A stretch of 64,000 nt of DNA from Flectonema sp. DT1601 (lineage: Eukaryota > Euglenozoa > Diplonemea > Diplonemida > Diplonemidae): the NCBI GenBank assembly GCA_964019425.1, contig OZ025781.1, forward strand, positions 620,001-684,000, written 5' to 3'. The notes under the pieces are model-generated. The model was not told the origin of the DNA. It did not search any database and saw nothing but the letters and a program-made list of their open reading frames with translations. A program made the translations under genes and the position numbers. Positions 9,835 through 20,977 of this stretch are shown one piece after another. Numbering within the stretch: the stretch's first letter is position 1; each line of letters opens with the position of its first letter.

Positions 9835-10737
9835 ATGGCAACAAAAGCTGATGTCTATGCGGCACTTGCACCAGTTTATGATTGGCAGGATGAGTCAAAT
9901 CGTGAGAATAGTATCAGTCCATTAGTGAAAACACAATCAATGAGCAAGAGTGTGGATGTTGTTCTCCTGTCTGTCGATGAGAGCGAAGACATTGTACCTC
10001 AACACTATCAAAAACAAGTCAGGTTCAGTGAGGATTCTGTGTCAACAGCGCCCATTGGTAGTAATGCTGCGATGGATGCTGATGTTGATGCCGCATACGA
10101 ATCAGTACTACCGATGATTAAAGGAATAATGGCAATGTCTGGTCTTCAACTTAATTCAAGTATAAAAGATAGAATGGGAGTAGATGGAATGATTGCGATG
10201 TCGACTCTCAAATCAGGTGTCTATCTCACAAGATTTGACAGGTCTGAGGGAACGGTTGAAAACTTTTTTCAAATTGTTTCTGATTACCAACATCAACCAA
10301 TATCATTTCATAGCTTACAAAGTGCAGCAATACCCTGGTATCTTCAGGCGGCACCTGCAGAAGAATTCCCACAAAAGTTTCCGTTGAATTCGTTATTTGG
10401 AGTCCAAAAAGGTGTTCAAACAAACGGCTTCAAGTATGTCGTCACATCCTCTGGATATGCCAAAGGCGTTAAGTCTAAAGGAAAACGAGCTTTAATTCCA
10501 GCAAGACTCTGTTTCACTCTTTGGTTTAAAAGTCCTGATGGATCGTTTTCCCCGATGACACTCGCAGCGGTTAATGATCAAGTTTTTAACAGTTGTATGG
10601 CTGGGTTTAATACAATACGAAGTCTTAACTCCACACATAATTATACACTACAAGAAAATATTCATCACAATGTTGGATCGCCGCATGATATCACAAAATG
10701 GGTTCCGTACAACGGAGGGACTTGTGAAATTCTCTGA
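9835..10737 (+). CDS. Hypothetical protein, 300 residues
   Basis: Intronless. The ATG at 9835 follows AATAG ending at 9828 and a T/C-rich leader, and the stop is TGA. The N-terminal 75 residues are polar and probably flexible, and include QKQVRFSED, which resembles a protein phosphatase 1 docking motif (RVxF-like). Residues about 90-300 look globular, with aromatic-rich strands such as GVYLTRFDRSEG and LCFTLWFKSPDG, and no membrane segment. I do not recognise the family. Codon use and composition match neighbouring host genes, so it is probably a real lineage-specific gene. Confidence 0.75.
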   Translation: MATKADVYAALAPVYDWQDESNRENSISPLVKTQSMSKSVDVVLLSVDESEDIVPQHYQKQVRFSEDSVSTAPIGSNAAMDADVDAAYESVLPMIKGIMAMSGLQLNSSIKDRMGVDGMIAMSTLKSGVYLTRFDRSEGTVENFFQIVSDYQHQPISFHSLQSAAIPWYLQAAPAEEFPQKFPLNSLFGVQKGVQTNGFKYVVTSSGYAKGVKSKGKRALIPARLCFTLWFKSPDGSFSPMTLAAVNDQVFNSCMAGFNTIRSLNSTHNYTLQENIHHNVGSPHDITKWVPYNGGTCEIL

Positions 10738-10908
10738 GTGAACACGCTGTACCATTATTAATTTATTTTTCCCTTAGAATTGTTTGTTGTTTTTTTCATA
10801 AGGTAGGAGATAGTCCTCACGCGCTGGACGAAACGACCTTTCCCACAGACACATTATTTTTAAAACGTCTTTTTTTTCATTTATTTTTTTTTTTTTGACT
10901 ACGATAAT

Positions 10909-10943
<35 letters not shown>

Positions 10944-11300
10944 TTTTAATCTTTCCATACCTTTTAAAAAAGGAATGCTGCAGGCCCGCGTGTTTTCGTT
11001 CTGAAAATATGAGCTCAGGCTTCATTTTTATCAGTAAGGCTGCGGCTGTTGTTCTTATTATTTTTATTTTTTTTCCTTTCCCCCCTCGTCGTACTTATTT
11101 TTTTTTTACTATTGTGCTCTCTCACCACCCCACCTTGATTTATTTATCCAAGTCCCCCCTTTCTTTAATTTACAGCTGTTTTTCACTGTTGCGGCAGCAT
11201 AGGCAAGAGGTGCTCAACTACGTTCACGTTGCCTCTACCAAAGAAATCAGGCAAATGTTTCGATGCCTTCTGTTTCATGGCGACAGTAATGTTATTGTTG

Positions 11301-11360
11301 TACCGACGTAGTCGGAGAACTGCGTTCAACGAAATATAAGGCTAATCTGAATGGTTTTTG
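11301..11360 (+). repeat. Triloop-hairpin element, copy A (internally deleted)
   Basis: CCGAC-GTA-GTCGG hairpin at 11303-11315 and then the conserved end AACGAAATATAAGGCTAATC followed by TGAATGG and T residues. The middle section with the 5' partner ATTCAGATT is missing here. Confidence 0.7.
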
Positions 11361-11670
11361 TTTTTTTATTTTTGTGCAAAGACCTGCAGTAGTTCTTCCA
11401 GGATTGATCTTTGCGTATCGTATTAATCCCCCTTTTCCATGTTCTAAGGTAGTAGTAGTAGAGGGTTGTTTTGGTGTGTTTTTTATCTACAGAAAGGGGG
11501 AAAAAAAAGAAGAAAAAAGAAAAGAAAAAAAAAAGTCAAGGCTACCCATCCTATCAGAATGTTTCTTTTTAGGTGTTTTGTGTTGTTACTGCTTTTGTAG
11601 TTGTCGTGTGTTAGATGGTACGGCCAACGATACGAGAATTCAAATCCTTTTTTCAATGGCTATTTGTGAT

Positions 11671-12093
11671 GGCTGAAGCGATTTTTCCTCTTCTTTTCCT
11701 CCTTTAGAGATTCTTTCTTTTATTTGATCGGTGAGAGAGACCTGCTTCGAAAAATCACAGACAAGTTTTATCAATACGGTTGTCTTTGACTCGATGGTAA
11801 CAAATTACAATATATTTTTTTCCTCTTCTTTTCATTCATTGCCTTGCCAGTACGAGGTCTGATGATGTCAACGTCAACTACAGTTATGTTTTTTAAATCC
11901 TTCGGTGGTCGTCAATAGTTTTTTTTGTTGACTGAAGCGATATATTTTTTTTGTTTCCGTTTTATGTCAAGTTGGTTAAGTGATAGAGACCTCCTTCGCT
12001 ATTAGTATTCTCATGAGAGAGAGATCAGCGCGTTTTTTTTTTTTTTTTTTTTGACTGACTTTGATGTGGTAAATTAAATTACAACAATTTGTT
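11671..12093 (+). repeat. Diverged tandem duplication, about 150 bp units
   Basis: Unit 1 (about 11671-11818) and unit 2 (about 11932-12093) both begin CTGAAGCGAT, have AGAGACC followed by CTTCG about 60 bases later, and end near a TTTGACT block followed by AAATTACAA. GAAG near the start and CTTCG later can pair in both units. Confidence 0.5.
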
Positions 12094-12757
12094 CCCATTC
12101 TTCTTCTTTATTTTGTTCATATAATAGTATTATTAATTTTGATGTTTTTCCTTCTCTGAGACTGGTTTTTTACGAGATTGATGTCGATTCCTTGTTGTTG
12201 TTGTTGTTGTTGTTTTTTTTTTTTTTTTTTTCAATTTAGAAAAAAAAAAAAAAAAAAAAACATAAAAACAACTAATTTGAAGTGTACTTTTGTTGCTTTC
12301 CTCCTACTTTCGCTTTCCTCCTATTTTTTTCCCTATTTATCTCCACAAAGTAATTGCTATAGAGTAAAAAGAGAGTACCGTCATCGTGTTCTTCTGCACG
12401 TAAAATAAATTTCGTTGCAATGAATTGTTTTCCGCAATTCACACGAATATTCGATCAATTTTTTTTTTTTTTTTGTTGTTTTATTACAGTTTCCCCTCTG
12501 TTTCTCTTTTTTATCGTATTTCTTGGTATGGTTTTTTTTTTCCATTTTTTTTTTTTTTTTTCTTTTTTTTTTTCTTCCTTTTCAAGTAGTTTGCAGCTTT
12601 GCAATCTACTAGCGATTGACGGGAAAAAAAAAAAAAAAATAATAATGATAATGATAAAAAAATAAAAAAAATACCTATATTAACGGAGTACTGAATGAGT
12701 CGAGGGAAGCATTCTCTACAACGAGAATGGCTGAATAAATGAAAGCCACTGTCTTTA

Positions 12758-12790
<33 letters not shown>

Positions 12791-12870
12791 GCGAAAACTA
12801 TATTACTGTATATATTTCGAAGCACGTTCCTTCCCTTTTATGATTGATAAAAGTAATTAAATAGTTGAAA

Positions 12871-13015
12871 CATACACTCTGCCGTATTACATTATAACTC
12901 TGAGTTTGGTTTCTCAGGGCTCACGATTAATTCGACAATGGCAATAACTCGATTCTGTACTGCACTGAATGACAGAACGGAAAAAAAAAAAAAAAAAAAA
13001 CATTTTTATTATAAT
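12871..13015 (+). repeat. Second structured repeat family, copy 1
   Basis: Starts CATACACTCTGCCGTATTAC and shares about 110 bp of close similarity with 39733-39842 and a shorter stretch with 55001-55050. It contains CTGAG / CTCAG (loop TTTGGTTT) and a longer-range stem TTCTGT / ACGGAA near the 3' end. Similarity resumes after the A-run at ATTATAATGT. Confidence 0.65.
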
Positions 13016-14467
13016 GTTTATCACGTGTAAGCAGTGTTTTTATTTTAGACTAAAACATTACCTTTTTTGGTTATCTCTGATGCAAATATATTCAAACCTC
13101 CTCCTTAGAGATTGATGTTTCTTTTTGAGCTTTTCGATTATACAGAACTTCTCTGCTTTCCTTATCTGGTGATGATAGTTTTTTTTTTCTCCTAAGTTTC
13201 TATTCTCTTTGAAGTCATCTATGCTAACTAACTGACTTATTTCTAACTTAACTCACGACGGCTAAATTCCTTGACCATGGCTTAATTGCCAACGGCACCA
13301 CCCGAGAAATTTAAATTTCGTTTTTTTTTTTTAATACTATTGTAAAAAAAAAGAGAAACTTTTAACTTCTTGCGCCATCTTTTAAAAATTTCGCTTTTTT
13401 TTTACGTTCTTATCCTTGTGTGAGATAGAGAAAAATAAAATAAAAAAAATAATCAAACCTGTTTATTTAAGAGGTTGCGATTCTTTTTATTTTTAGTCAC
13501 ATGCACAGTTGAATGGTGAGGCAAGAACAAAAGAAGGATGCAGCTATGGTGCTTCAGACCTTCACTTGCTTGTTTTCGCTTTTTTTTCTCCCCTTTCTCC
13601 CCTTTCTATGGTTCACTTGTGTTTTTATTAAGGGGTGTTATTATCCTAGACTGGACCAATACAAAGACAGGTATATTTTGTTTTATATTTTATTACAATA
13701 GCGGGTTGCGAAAGTTAGGGTAAAAAGTTGGACGCAGTAAAAATTCGGGTTATAATTTCCCTTTTTTGTTTTGCTTAGGCTCTAATGCGCGTTGTCTATT
13801 GGATCAATGCTTGCTGGCTTTGGACGCTTTTCTTTCTCTTTTGTATTGACATTGTCGCCCCCCTGTCTTGAGGATTTTAAACCGTATTGGTATTGGTTTC
13901 CATTCAGACAAGTTATAATTTATTATGTATACGAGTACGTTATGAACAGTACCATAAACAAGAAGTTCTCAACTATGTACCAGTTCTTTTGGTTTTCCTT
14001 TCAGTGTGTGAGACTTTAGGGGAAAAACAAAAACACAAAAAAAAAAGTCATCAACTCTAGCTAATTATTACAGTCAGATGTCTGCCTATTGAGGAAAAAA
14101 ATAAAAAAATAAAATAAAATAAAATAAAGATGGAAATGGGCAAATATTATATACATTGATGTGATGAGGGAAAAACAAACGAAAGAAAGAAAACGAAAAA
14201 AAAAAAAAAAAAAATTATGTTCTTTTTGTGATATCCGCTTCAATATGTTAATTGTTTGAGATAGCAACGCTCAATAATAATAAATAAAAAAAAAATTATA
14301 TTTTTTTTCGATGTTATTTCTTATTTATTTAAACAAGTCTTTACCACACAGTACAAATACAAATAATGCCTCCATTCGGCGTTCGGTTTGTTAGTAGCAA
14401 CAGTTTGAAAATCTCATATATTAATGTAAATTAACTTCTTCTCTTTTCTCAACAGTTATAGATTTCA

Positions 14468-17400
14468 ATGGATATAGAAACACTCGCAACCGTATCAACT
14501 TGTTATGACTCTGATAGAGAAGACGAATCAAGAATCCAACCTGTAATAAAAGTAAAACCTCTACAAGCTAGTTTCTTATCGAAGACTCTAGCTGGATGGG
14601 TCAATCCAATTATTTGGAAGGGAGTTACTTTTTGTAAAGGTAAGGATGTTCAGACCATCACTGAAGCCGATATACCAGGAGTGGCAACTGAACTGAAGGC
14701 GAAACATCTGTCAAAGAAGATCGAACAGTCATGGGAAGAAGAACAAACAAGAGAAAACCCTTCCCTACGCAGAGTAGTTCTCAAATCACAAAAAACTCTT
14801 TTGATGATATGGTTCGTGTGGTCTGCTATTTATGGTTTAAGTGGAGCTGTCGTCAGACCTCTGTTACTAAAGTTTTTAATCGAAGCAGCAACTGATGACG
14901 AAGATTCCAATGCTGGATTATACCTGGGACTCCTCGCAGTGGAACTTATATTCGAAGGTATCTCAATGGCTAACAGTAGACAGCTATTTTCAGGAGATGT
15001 CGCTTCTTCAATCAGTTCTTCTTTGATGTGTTTAATTCAAAAGAAATCACTTCGAATTCCACCAGAAGCAAACTCAACAGAACGAGCTCTAGTTGGAAAC
15101 GACATTGTAAGATCATTTGAAAATGCTAAGATGCTTTCACAGGGAGTAGCATCAATCTTTTCTGTCGTTGGAGGATCGACTGTTATCATCTGGACAGTTG
15201 GTCTTCCAGGACTCGCTGGTGTTGGTTTCCTCATTCTGACATTGTTAGTAAATCAGTTCTTATCAACAAAGACTGAAGTTGCTGAAGAAAAAACTCTTGA
15301 AAAAAGTGATCTCCGTATCAACATGACTACCAAAGCCGTTGAAGGAATCAAAGCAATTAAATTATCAGCCTGGGAGACACCTTTCCTAACAGCTATTCAG
15401 AAATTTCGTCGTGAAGAGTGCTCTGAAATTACTGTTTTCAGATTCTTTTTATCAGCTCAGATTCAATTAGGACGTGCTTGTCCAGTTCTTGCTTCTTGTA
15501 TTACCTTTTCTGTTCTATCCGCTACGGATGGTAATTTAAAAGCATCGGAAGTTTTTGCCGTATTTTCGGTATTTTTAAGCATCAGGTTATCACTTATTCT
15601 AATGCCACAATGTATGACTATTGCTTCCTCAACTACCGTGTCCCTCAACAGAATTCAGGCATACCTCTCCCAACCAGATTGCGTTGGAACTGTTCTTATA
15701 GAACCCGGTAGTACAGACAGACTAAAACTTGATGGTACTTTTGGTTACGAAGGTTGTAAAATTTCTTCAAAAATATCAATTCCATCAGGGAAAACAGTTG
15801 CTATTGTTGGTCCTGTCGGATGTGGAAAAACAACAATCCTTTCAGCGGCTTTAGGAGGAGTTCAGTTCTTTAAAGGAGGCTCATCAACAGTAAAGAATAT
15901 TGGATACGTCAGTCAAAAGAGTTTTATTGTATGTGGAACCATCGTTGATAACATTGTAATGGGAAGAGACTACGATGAAGTTAGACTTAGAGACGCAATC
16001 AAGAGAAGTTGTTTGATTTCTGACATCGTTGGATTCACCAACGGAAGATACACTGAAATAGGTGAACGTGGTGTAACTTTATCTGGTGGGCAGCAACAAC
16101 GTATTTGCATTGCCAGAGCATTGTACAGCGATCCTGGTTTGTTGGTTCTTGATGATCCGCTTGCTGCAGTTGATCCGTTGGTCGCAAATGCTATCTTCAA
16201 TCAAATCATGATACGAAGAACACCTGATCATTGTCCATCTATTCTAATGTCGTTAAATCAGATGCAATATTTACCACACTTTGATCATGTTATATTTATG
16301 TCACGAGATGGTCTCGTCGCAGAGGAAGGAACATTTAAAGACTTAATGAAAGATGAAAAAGATTTTTACAACATGGTAAAGGACACCGTCGGAGACTTAG
16401 ACACACTCCTAAACCCAACAACAACCATGACACAAGATGCTGAACCAGTTGAAGAAGAGAAACCAGAAACATCGACTAAGGATGATAAACTTATTCAAAA
16501 TGAAAAGAAAAAGGAAGGAACGATGTCGAGCATTGTAATGAGTCAATACTTTAAATCTATGGGAACACCTTATCTAGTAACTTGTTCTATATTACTGCTA
16601 CTGACTTACTTGACGATGGGTTTTAATGACAGATGGCTTGCCAGTTGGACTGAAGAATACAAAAAACGTGAAGACGACCCAACTCATGAAATCCCTAATT
16701 ACTTTCAGTATGGATATATTGTAGGTAGTTTATTGTTTACGGTATTCTTACTTTGTACGAGTATGGCTTTTAGTGCTGCCAGTGTCAAGAGTGCTAAAGC
16801 TCTTCACAATGACTGTATTGAGAGGGTATTTCATGCTCCATTAACATGGTTTGAAGAAACTCCTTCCGGTAGAATTTTATCAAGATTTTCAGCTGATGTC
16901 AGTAACACAGATAATCAACTTGCGACTGCACTTGATAACGTCTCTCAGCTTGCTGCTACACTGTTGGTTTTATTAGTAGTCATTTGTGTTGTTTCTCAAA
17001 TTGTTATCCCAGTCATTGTTGTTATTGTAATTGTTTATGGTTTTCAAGTCTACGCTATGGATCAATCGCTTAGAGAGGTAAAGAGAATGGGAAACAATTC
17101 CCTCAGTCCAGTCCTCAGCCGACTCGGAGAATCCGCATCCCCACAAGGAAGAGTAATCTTAAGAAGTATGGATCTCTCAAAATATATTGAAAAGATGTTC
17201 CACCGTGAAGTTGATTCAAACGTTCGTTATAATTATGCTGCGAATGCTATCATGATGTGGGGAATGCTTGCATCGTATGCTATCAGTTTTGTTATCTCAT
17301 GTTCAACTGGTGTTTTTATGTTATTCGGTCCTGGTAGTGAGGATCTGTCATCATCAGAACTCGGACTTGTAATGACATATTCTTTCTTGTTACCATATTT

Positions 17401-18289
17401 CTTTTTATTCTTCTCAATGATGTACGCAACACTAAAAGCTGTTGCTACTTCGTTAGAACGTCTTCTCGACTGTAAAAGTGATAGTGTTCCACAGGAACCA
17501 GATTGGGTGACTGACGCTGACAGTCAAGCACCTGTAGAGTGGCCTCAGAATGGTGAGATCAAGTTTGAAAACGCAACGCTGAGATACCGACCAAATCTTC
17601 CACCATCACTAAAAGACATAACACTTCAGGTTGATAAGGCTGAACGTATTGGAGTTGTTGGGAGAACTGGTGCAGGTAAATCATCACTAGTGGTGTTGTT
17701 ATTTCGTCTTCGTGAACTCTTCTCTGGAAAGATTACAATCGACGGAATTGACGTCAGTAAACTCGGTCTTCAAAAACTAAGACAAGCGATGTGTGTAATT
17801 CCACAAGAACCACTCCTCCTTGACGACACCCTCGCAAAGAACCTCGATCCATTCGATGAGCATAAGACATCAGATTTACAAGCTGCTTTAGACAAAGTCA
17901 ATCAAGGGTCATTAGATTTAAAAGCCAATGTCAAATCATTAAGTACAGGTCAGAAACAGGTAGTTACGTTAGCGAGAGCATTGTTATCGAGTGCCAGGAT
18001 TATGATTCTTGATGAGCCAACGTCGAATATTGATGCGGCTACTGATGATGTTATTCAGAGAATTATTAGAGAGGAATGGAAAGATAGAACCGTCGTAACC
18101 ATAGCTCATCGACTTCACACGATTATCGATGCCGATAAAGTTCTTGTGATGGATAAGGGAAACGTTGCTGAATATGATTCTCCTGCAAATCTCGTTAATG
18201 ACCCAAACACGATCCTATCCTCAATGGTTGACGGTCTTGGAGAAGACGCTGCCGCCAAGCTTCGAACCCGCGCTTCTCTACCATATTAG
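14468..18289 (+). CDS. ABC transporter, subfamily C (short MRP type)
   Basis: 1273 residues, intronless; the ATG follows TTTTCTCAACAG. Full transporter order TMD1-NBD1-TMD2-NBD2. TMD1 spans about residues 110-385. NBD1 has Walker A GPVGCGKTT (about 447), signature LSGGQQQR (about 537) and Walker B LLVLDDP. TMD2 spans about 697-997. NBD2 has Walker A GRTGAGKSS (about 1064), a divergent signature LSTGQKQ (about 1156) and Walker B IMILDEPTSNID. The extra N-terminal TMD0 of long MRPs is absent, so the layout resembles ABCC4-like proteins. NBD1 has D instead of E after Walker B, as usual in ABCC, making it the degenerate ATPase site. The role is export of organic anions or conjugates at the plasma or vacuolar membrane; substrate unknown. 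Confidence 0.95.
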   Translation: MDIETLATVSTCYDSDREDESRIQPVIKVKPLQASFLSKTLAGWVNPIIWKGVTFCKGKDVQTITEADIPGVATELKAKHLSKKIEQSWEEEQTRENPSLRRVVLKSQKTLLMIWFVWSAIYGLSGAVVRPLLLKFLIEAATDDEDSNAGLYLGLLAVELIFEGISMANSRQLFSGDVASSISSSLMCLIQKKSLRIPPEANSTERALVGNDIVRSFENAKMLSQGVASIFSVVGGSTVIIWTVGLPGLAGVGFLILTLLVNQFLSTKTEVAEEKTLEKSDLRINMTTKAVEGIKAIKLSAWETPFLTAIQKFRREECSEITVFRFFLSAQIQLGRACPVLASCITFSVLSATDGNLKASEVFAVFSVFLSIRLSLILMPQCMTIASSTTVSLNRIQAYLSQPDCVGTVLIEPGSTDRLKLDGTFGYEGCKISSKISIPSGKTVAIVGPVGCGKTTILSAALGGVQFFKGGSSTVKNIGYVSQKSFIVCGTIVDNIVMGRDYDEVRLRDAIKRSCLISDIVGFTNGRYTEIGERGVTLSGGQQQRICIARALYSDPGLLVLDDPLAAVDPLVANAIFNQIMIRRTPDHCPSILMSLNQMQYLPHFDHVIFMSRDGLVAEEGTFKDLMKDEKDFYNMVKDTVGDLDTLLNPTTTMTQDAEPVEEEKPETSTKDDKLIQNEKKKEGTMSSIVMSQYFKSMGTPYLVTCSILLLLTYLTMGFNDRWLASWTEEYKKREDDPTHEIPNYFQYGYIVGSLLFTVFLLCTSMAFSAASVKSAKALHNDCIERVFHAPLTWFEETPSGRILSRFSADVSNTDNQLATALDNVSQLAATLLVLLVVICVVSQIVIPVIVVIVIVYGFQVYAMDQSLREVKRMGNNSLSPVLSRLGESASPQGRVILRSMDLSKYIEKMFHREVDSNVRYNYAANAIMMWGMLASYAISFVISCSTGVFMLFGPGSEDLSSSELGLVMTYSFLLPYFFLFFSMMYATLKAVATSLERLLDCKSDSVPQEPDWVTDADSQAPVEWPQNGEIKFENATLRYRPNLPPSLKDITLQVDKAERIGVVGRTGAGKSSLVVLLFRLRELFSGKITIDGIDVSKLGLQKLRQAMCVIPQEPLLLDDTLAKNLDPFDEHKTSDLQAALDKVNQGSLDLKANVKSLSTGQKQVVTLARALLSSARIMILDEPTSNIDAATDDVIQRIIREEWKDRTVVTIAHRLHTIIDADKVLVMDKGNVAEYDSPANLVNDPNTILSSMVDGLGEDAAAKLRTRASLPY

Positions 18290-18750
18290 TAGTCTGGTTT
18301 TGACTTTTCTGCAAAAAAAGGACGTTGTGATTCAAGTCAGTTTACTAATTCCTTTAGCGAGAAGTATTGATGATCAACAATATATCAGTCAAAATTTTAT
18401 TTCCTTACCAAAAAACACTGTTTTCCCCCCCACTGTATTTTTGGTGAAACTATAAGATTTTCTCTCGATTTTTTTTAGATTTTATTTATTTCTTTCCGAT
18501 CTATTAAAATACGCAATTCCCGGTCTTCATACACTGGTAACTTGTGTGCTGTTTCACATTTTTCGACGATTCACCCGATTTTTTAAAATTCAGGATGAAA
18601 AGAAGTTAATCCGAAATCGGGATCGGAATCAGCGGGAAAAAATCATAAAATTCTACCCCTCGGTCGGGCTTTCGGGGGTCAGTACGTGTGTGTGGGCAGC
18701 CGCCAGCTTTTGACTGGGGATACCGGGTACTAAAATTACCTCACAGGAAT
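18290..18750. other. Intergenic, leader of GC-rich gene
   Basis: T-rich up to about 18530, then markedly more GC-rich sequence containing GGGGGTCAG at 18674-18682. That 9-mer is the reverse complement of CTGACCCCC at about 20217, on the far side of the next gene. An acceptor CTCACAG ends at 18746. Confidence 0.4.
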
Positions 18751-20058
18751 ATGCAACGATGCTGCCTCTGTGATGGCGGAAATGCACTACCTGTGGGGGG
18801 ACTTCCAATGGCAGTATCGACAACACTGCGGACTTATTCAGCAGATGTTAGTCTTGAGTCGCGCGTCTGCACCCCATGTTTGAAGGATATTGGGAAGAAC
18901 CGGAGTTTCGGGTGGAGTAATAAGGACCGTGACTGTGCATCATCAAACTACAACTGCACACGCCAGACAAAGAAGACACGCAGGGTAAAGTCTCTTCGCC
19001 CAATCCCCGAATGCTCACCGGATGCGGGGGAGGTACTTGGCATCCCTCACTATGCACCTTCGCAATGTATCTGTCGCACGTGCTACGCCTCCCTTCAAAA
19101 TGCATCAAGGCGCTCAAAGAGGGCTGCTGTGTCAACGCCAGTGGAGAAGAAGACGAAAATGGAGTCTCCCTCTACTCCCGATCGTATGAGTACGGAAGAG
19201 TTGCATGAATCACTCATCATGAGGATCATCTCGCTTACCTCGGAAGAAGACGTCCATCCTCGTTTGTCTCGTTGGGAAAGGGTCGCTATTGAGAAGAAGA
19301 AGCCTGCAGACGAGGATTGGATGGTACGCTATACCACCCATTATTATATTTCTGATAACCTCACACAGACGTTCCCTGCAGTCTGTAAAGCCCTGTCGCA
19401 CCTGCTGCTCAATCTGGATGGCACATTTGACGCTTATCACATCTTTAGTGATGGCGAATCACTTCAAGGCGAAATTTATGCTGGGTGGATGGCAGCAGCA
19501 AACAGGGATATTACCTCGGATTGCTTTCCAACTGGGCATGGCAAAGGCCCATGGGATTCCGAGCGTTATCAACTGAAGAAGTTTGCTCTTGACATCGCGC
19601 GCTCCGCCAAACAATACGAGATGCAAGGAGAAATAGTTGACGCAAGATCACTGTATGAAGTTGCGAGCAAGAGAATGAAACTCGCTGCTTCGACGCATGT
19701 TGTTTGCTCACGAGTGTTTAACTTCTTACCTGACCTAGTTGATATCTCCCCTCGCTACGGCAGCATGACCCTACCCGGCATCCGGAGCAACTTCTTCTCC
19801 TTCCGCTCTCTCGTGAACGGCCATCAGAATGAGATTCAGCAATACACAATGGGATATCGTGCTCTATCGTGTCTCTGTGCGCACTGCATCAGAGCAGACC
19901 ACGAGCTGTGCGAGTTACAGGGAGCCGGAGTTTTTACAGTGGCTGCATCGCGGCCTCCAGACTTGGATAGTAGCAGTAGTAGCGGTAGTTCAGGCACCAG
20001 CTTTGATGACGACGATGTCGACGACAGTTCTGATGAAACCTCCGATAGCTCATCATAA
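18751..20058 (+). CDS. Cys-rich, transposase-like protein of possible foreign origin
   Basis: 435 residues from the ATG at 18751, four bases after CTCACAG; the frame extends further only with a GTG. Composition is clearly more GC-rich than neighbouring genes. Residues 1-130 carry Cys pairs (CCLCDGG, CTPC, CICRTC) suggesting a zinc-binding fold, followed by a basic linker. A central region has YHIFSDGES and, 30 residues later, PTGHGKGPWD followed by a Lys. The SDG...HGKG..D arrangement recalls unclassified DDE-type transposase-derived proteins common in invertebrate genomes; this is recall, not a search. The tail is a Ser/Asp-rich acidic stretch. Intact frame plus host-like acceptor suggest a recent or domesticated insertion. 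Alternative: a host DNA-binding protein unrelated to transposons. Confidence 0.6.
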   Translation: MQRCCLCDGGNALPVGGLPMAVSTTLRTYSADVSLESRVCTPCLKDIGKNRSFGWSNKDRDCASSNYNCTRQTKKTRRVKSLRPIPECSPDAGEVLGIPHYAPSQCICRTCYASLQNASRRSKRAAVSTPVEKKTKMESPSTPDRMSTEELHESLIMRIISLTSEEDVHPRLSRWERVAIEKKKPADEDWMVRYTTHYYISDNLTQTFPAVCKALSHLLLNLDGTFDAYHIFSDGESLQGEIYAGWMAAANRDITSDCFPTGHGKGPWDSERYQLKKFALDIARSAKQYEMQGEIVDARSLYEVASKRMKLAASTHVVCSRVFNFLPDLVDISPRYGSMTLPGIRSNFFSFRSLVNGHQNEIQQYTMGYRALSCLCAHCIRADHELCELQGAGVFTVAASRPPDLDSSSSSGSSGTSFDDDDVDDSSDETSDSSS

Positions 20059-20501
20059 TTCCAAAGAATAAGGTCAGAAAAGTAGTGTGTCAAAAGTGTC
20101 CAAAAATAGGTGTGGAAAAGTGGTTAAAAAATACTGTAGTAAGCTGACGGCTACCCCACTGTACAAGAATCAGTTTTATGATATTTTTGCTCGATTTTTT
20201 TTTTATTTAATCGGGCTGACCCCCATCTACGCGAATAAGCACTTCGATTTATTTCCAGGTGAGAGACTCATCCATGGTTGACCGAAAAGAGGAAACTGCG
20301 AAATCTCGGTTGTGAGTTTGAAGGATGCTCTTCAGATTTAGGAATTCCGATTTTTAGTCGGGCAGGATCACATGTTTCCGCGCATTTAAATGCAGCTTTG
20401 GTCGGCACATTTACTCCTCACAGCAATTTTGTGGTCCACTTTTCCGTTTTTGCCTATTTCTGATAAGGAAATAAAATTTTGACTGATATATAAATAGTAA
20501 G

Positions 20502-20524
20502 ACTTTTACTTACCAAGTAAAAGT
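20502..20524. other. 10-bp perfect hairpin
   Basis: ACTTTTACTT (20502-20511) and AAGTAAAAGT (20515-20524) are exact reverse complements separated by ACC. The sequence immediately downstream to about 20605 is T-poor and complex and ends in a T run, so a small RNA is possible. Confidence 0.5.
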
Positions 20525-20858
20525 AGACTACAGACACAGCTATTGGGTAATAACCTTGGTAGCGTTCCAGAATTTCCCTCTCTCAATTAACACCACTGCA
20601 ATGTCGTTTTTTTTTTTTTTTTTTTTTTTTCCCATTATTTTTTTTAGTTTTGCAAAATTATTAAAAATGAAAAAAAAAAAAAAAAAAACATTGAAGACAT
20701 TAAATATTTAAATAAATTGAGTACGTGGGAATTTCTCGCTCGTAAGCTCAGTTTATAATGTACATTCGGTTGTGTTTCCCTTGCTTTTAACAACTTCTTT
20801 CGGCAATCGCGTGAAGTTGTTCTTCTCGTTATGTTTTTTTTTTTGTTCTTTTTTTGCA

Positions 20859-20977
20859 CTGATGAAGTCGGAGAAGAAACTATTCAGATTAAAAGACGTT
20901 TATTTATGGTCAAAAAATGTATTTTTTTCACTGTGCGTGTCTTGTGATCAACAAAATATAAGCTTATCTGAAGTAGT
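20859..20977 (+). repeat. Triloop-hairpin element, copy B (full)
   Basis: Hairpin CTGAT-GAA-GTCGG (with G-T pairs), then GAGAAGAAACTATTCAGATT, and at the 3' end AACAAAATATAAG followed by CTTATCTGAAG. TTCAGAT and ATCTGAA form the long-range stem. A T-rich run follows. Confidence 0.7.

Larger units (their letters stand above)
10738..14467. other. 3.7-kb gene-free region with dispersed structured repeats
   Basis: No credible gene. It is extremely rich in T and A homopolymers (for example A runs near 10911-10940 and T runs near 12760-12790). It holds a truncated hairpin element (11301-11360), a diverged tandem duplication (11671-11818 and 11932-12093), a second hairpin family member (12871-12981) and a 22-bp block at 11132-11153 that recurs at 40134-40155. 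The same modules recur in the gene-free region at 38-41 kb, so the region may hold noncoding RNA genes. Confidence 0.5.

Noticed and set aside
20859-20885. CTGATGA...GAAAC in element copy B, resembling a hammerhead ribozyme core
   Set aside because: No stem II can form between the two core parts, and other copies change CTGATGA to CCGACGA or CCGACGT, which keeps the hairpin but destroys the ribozyme core.
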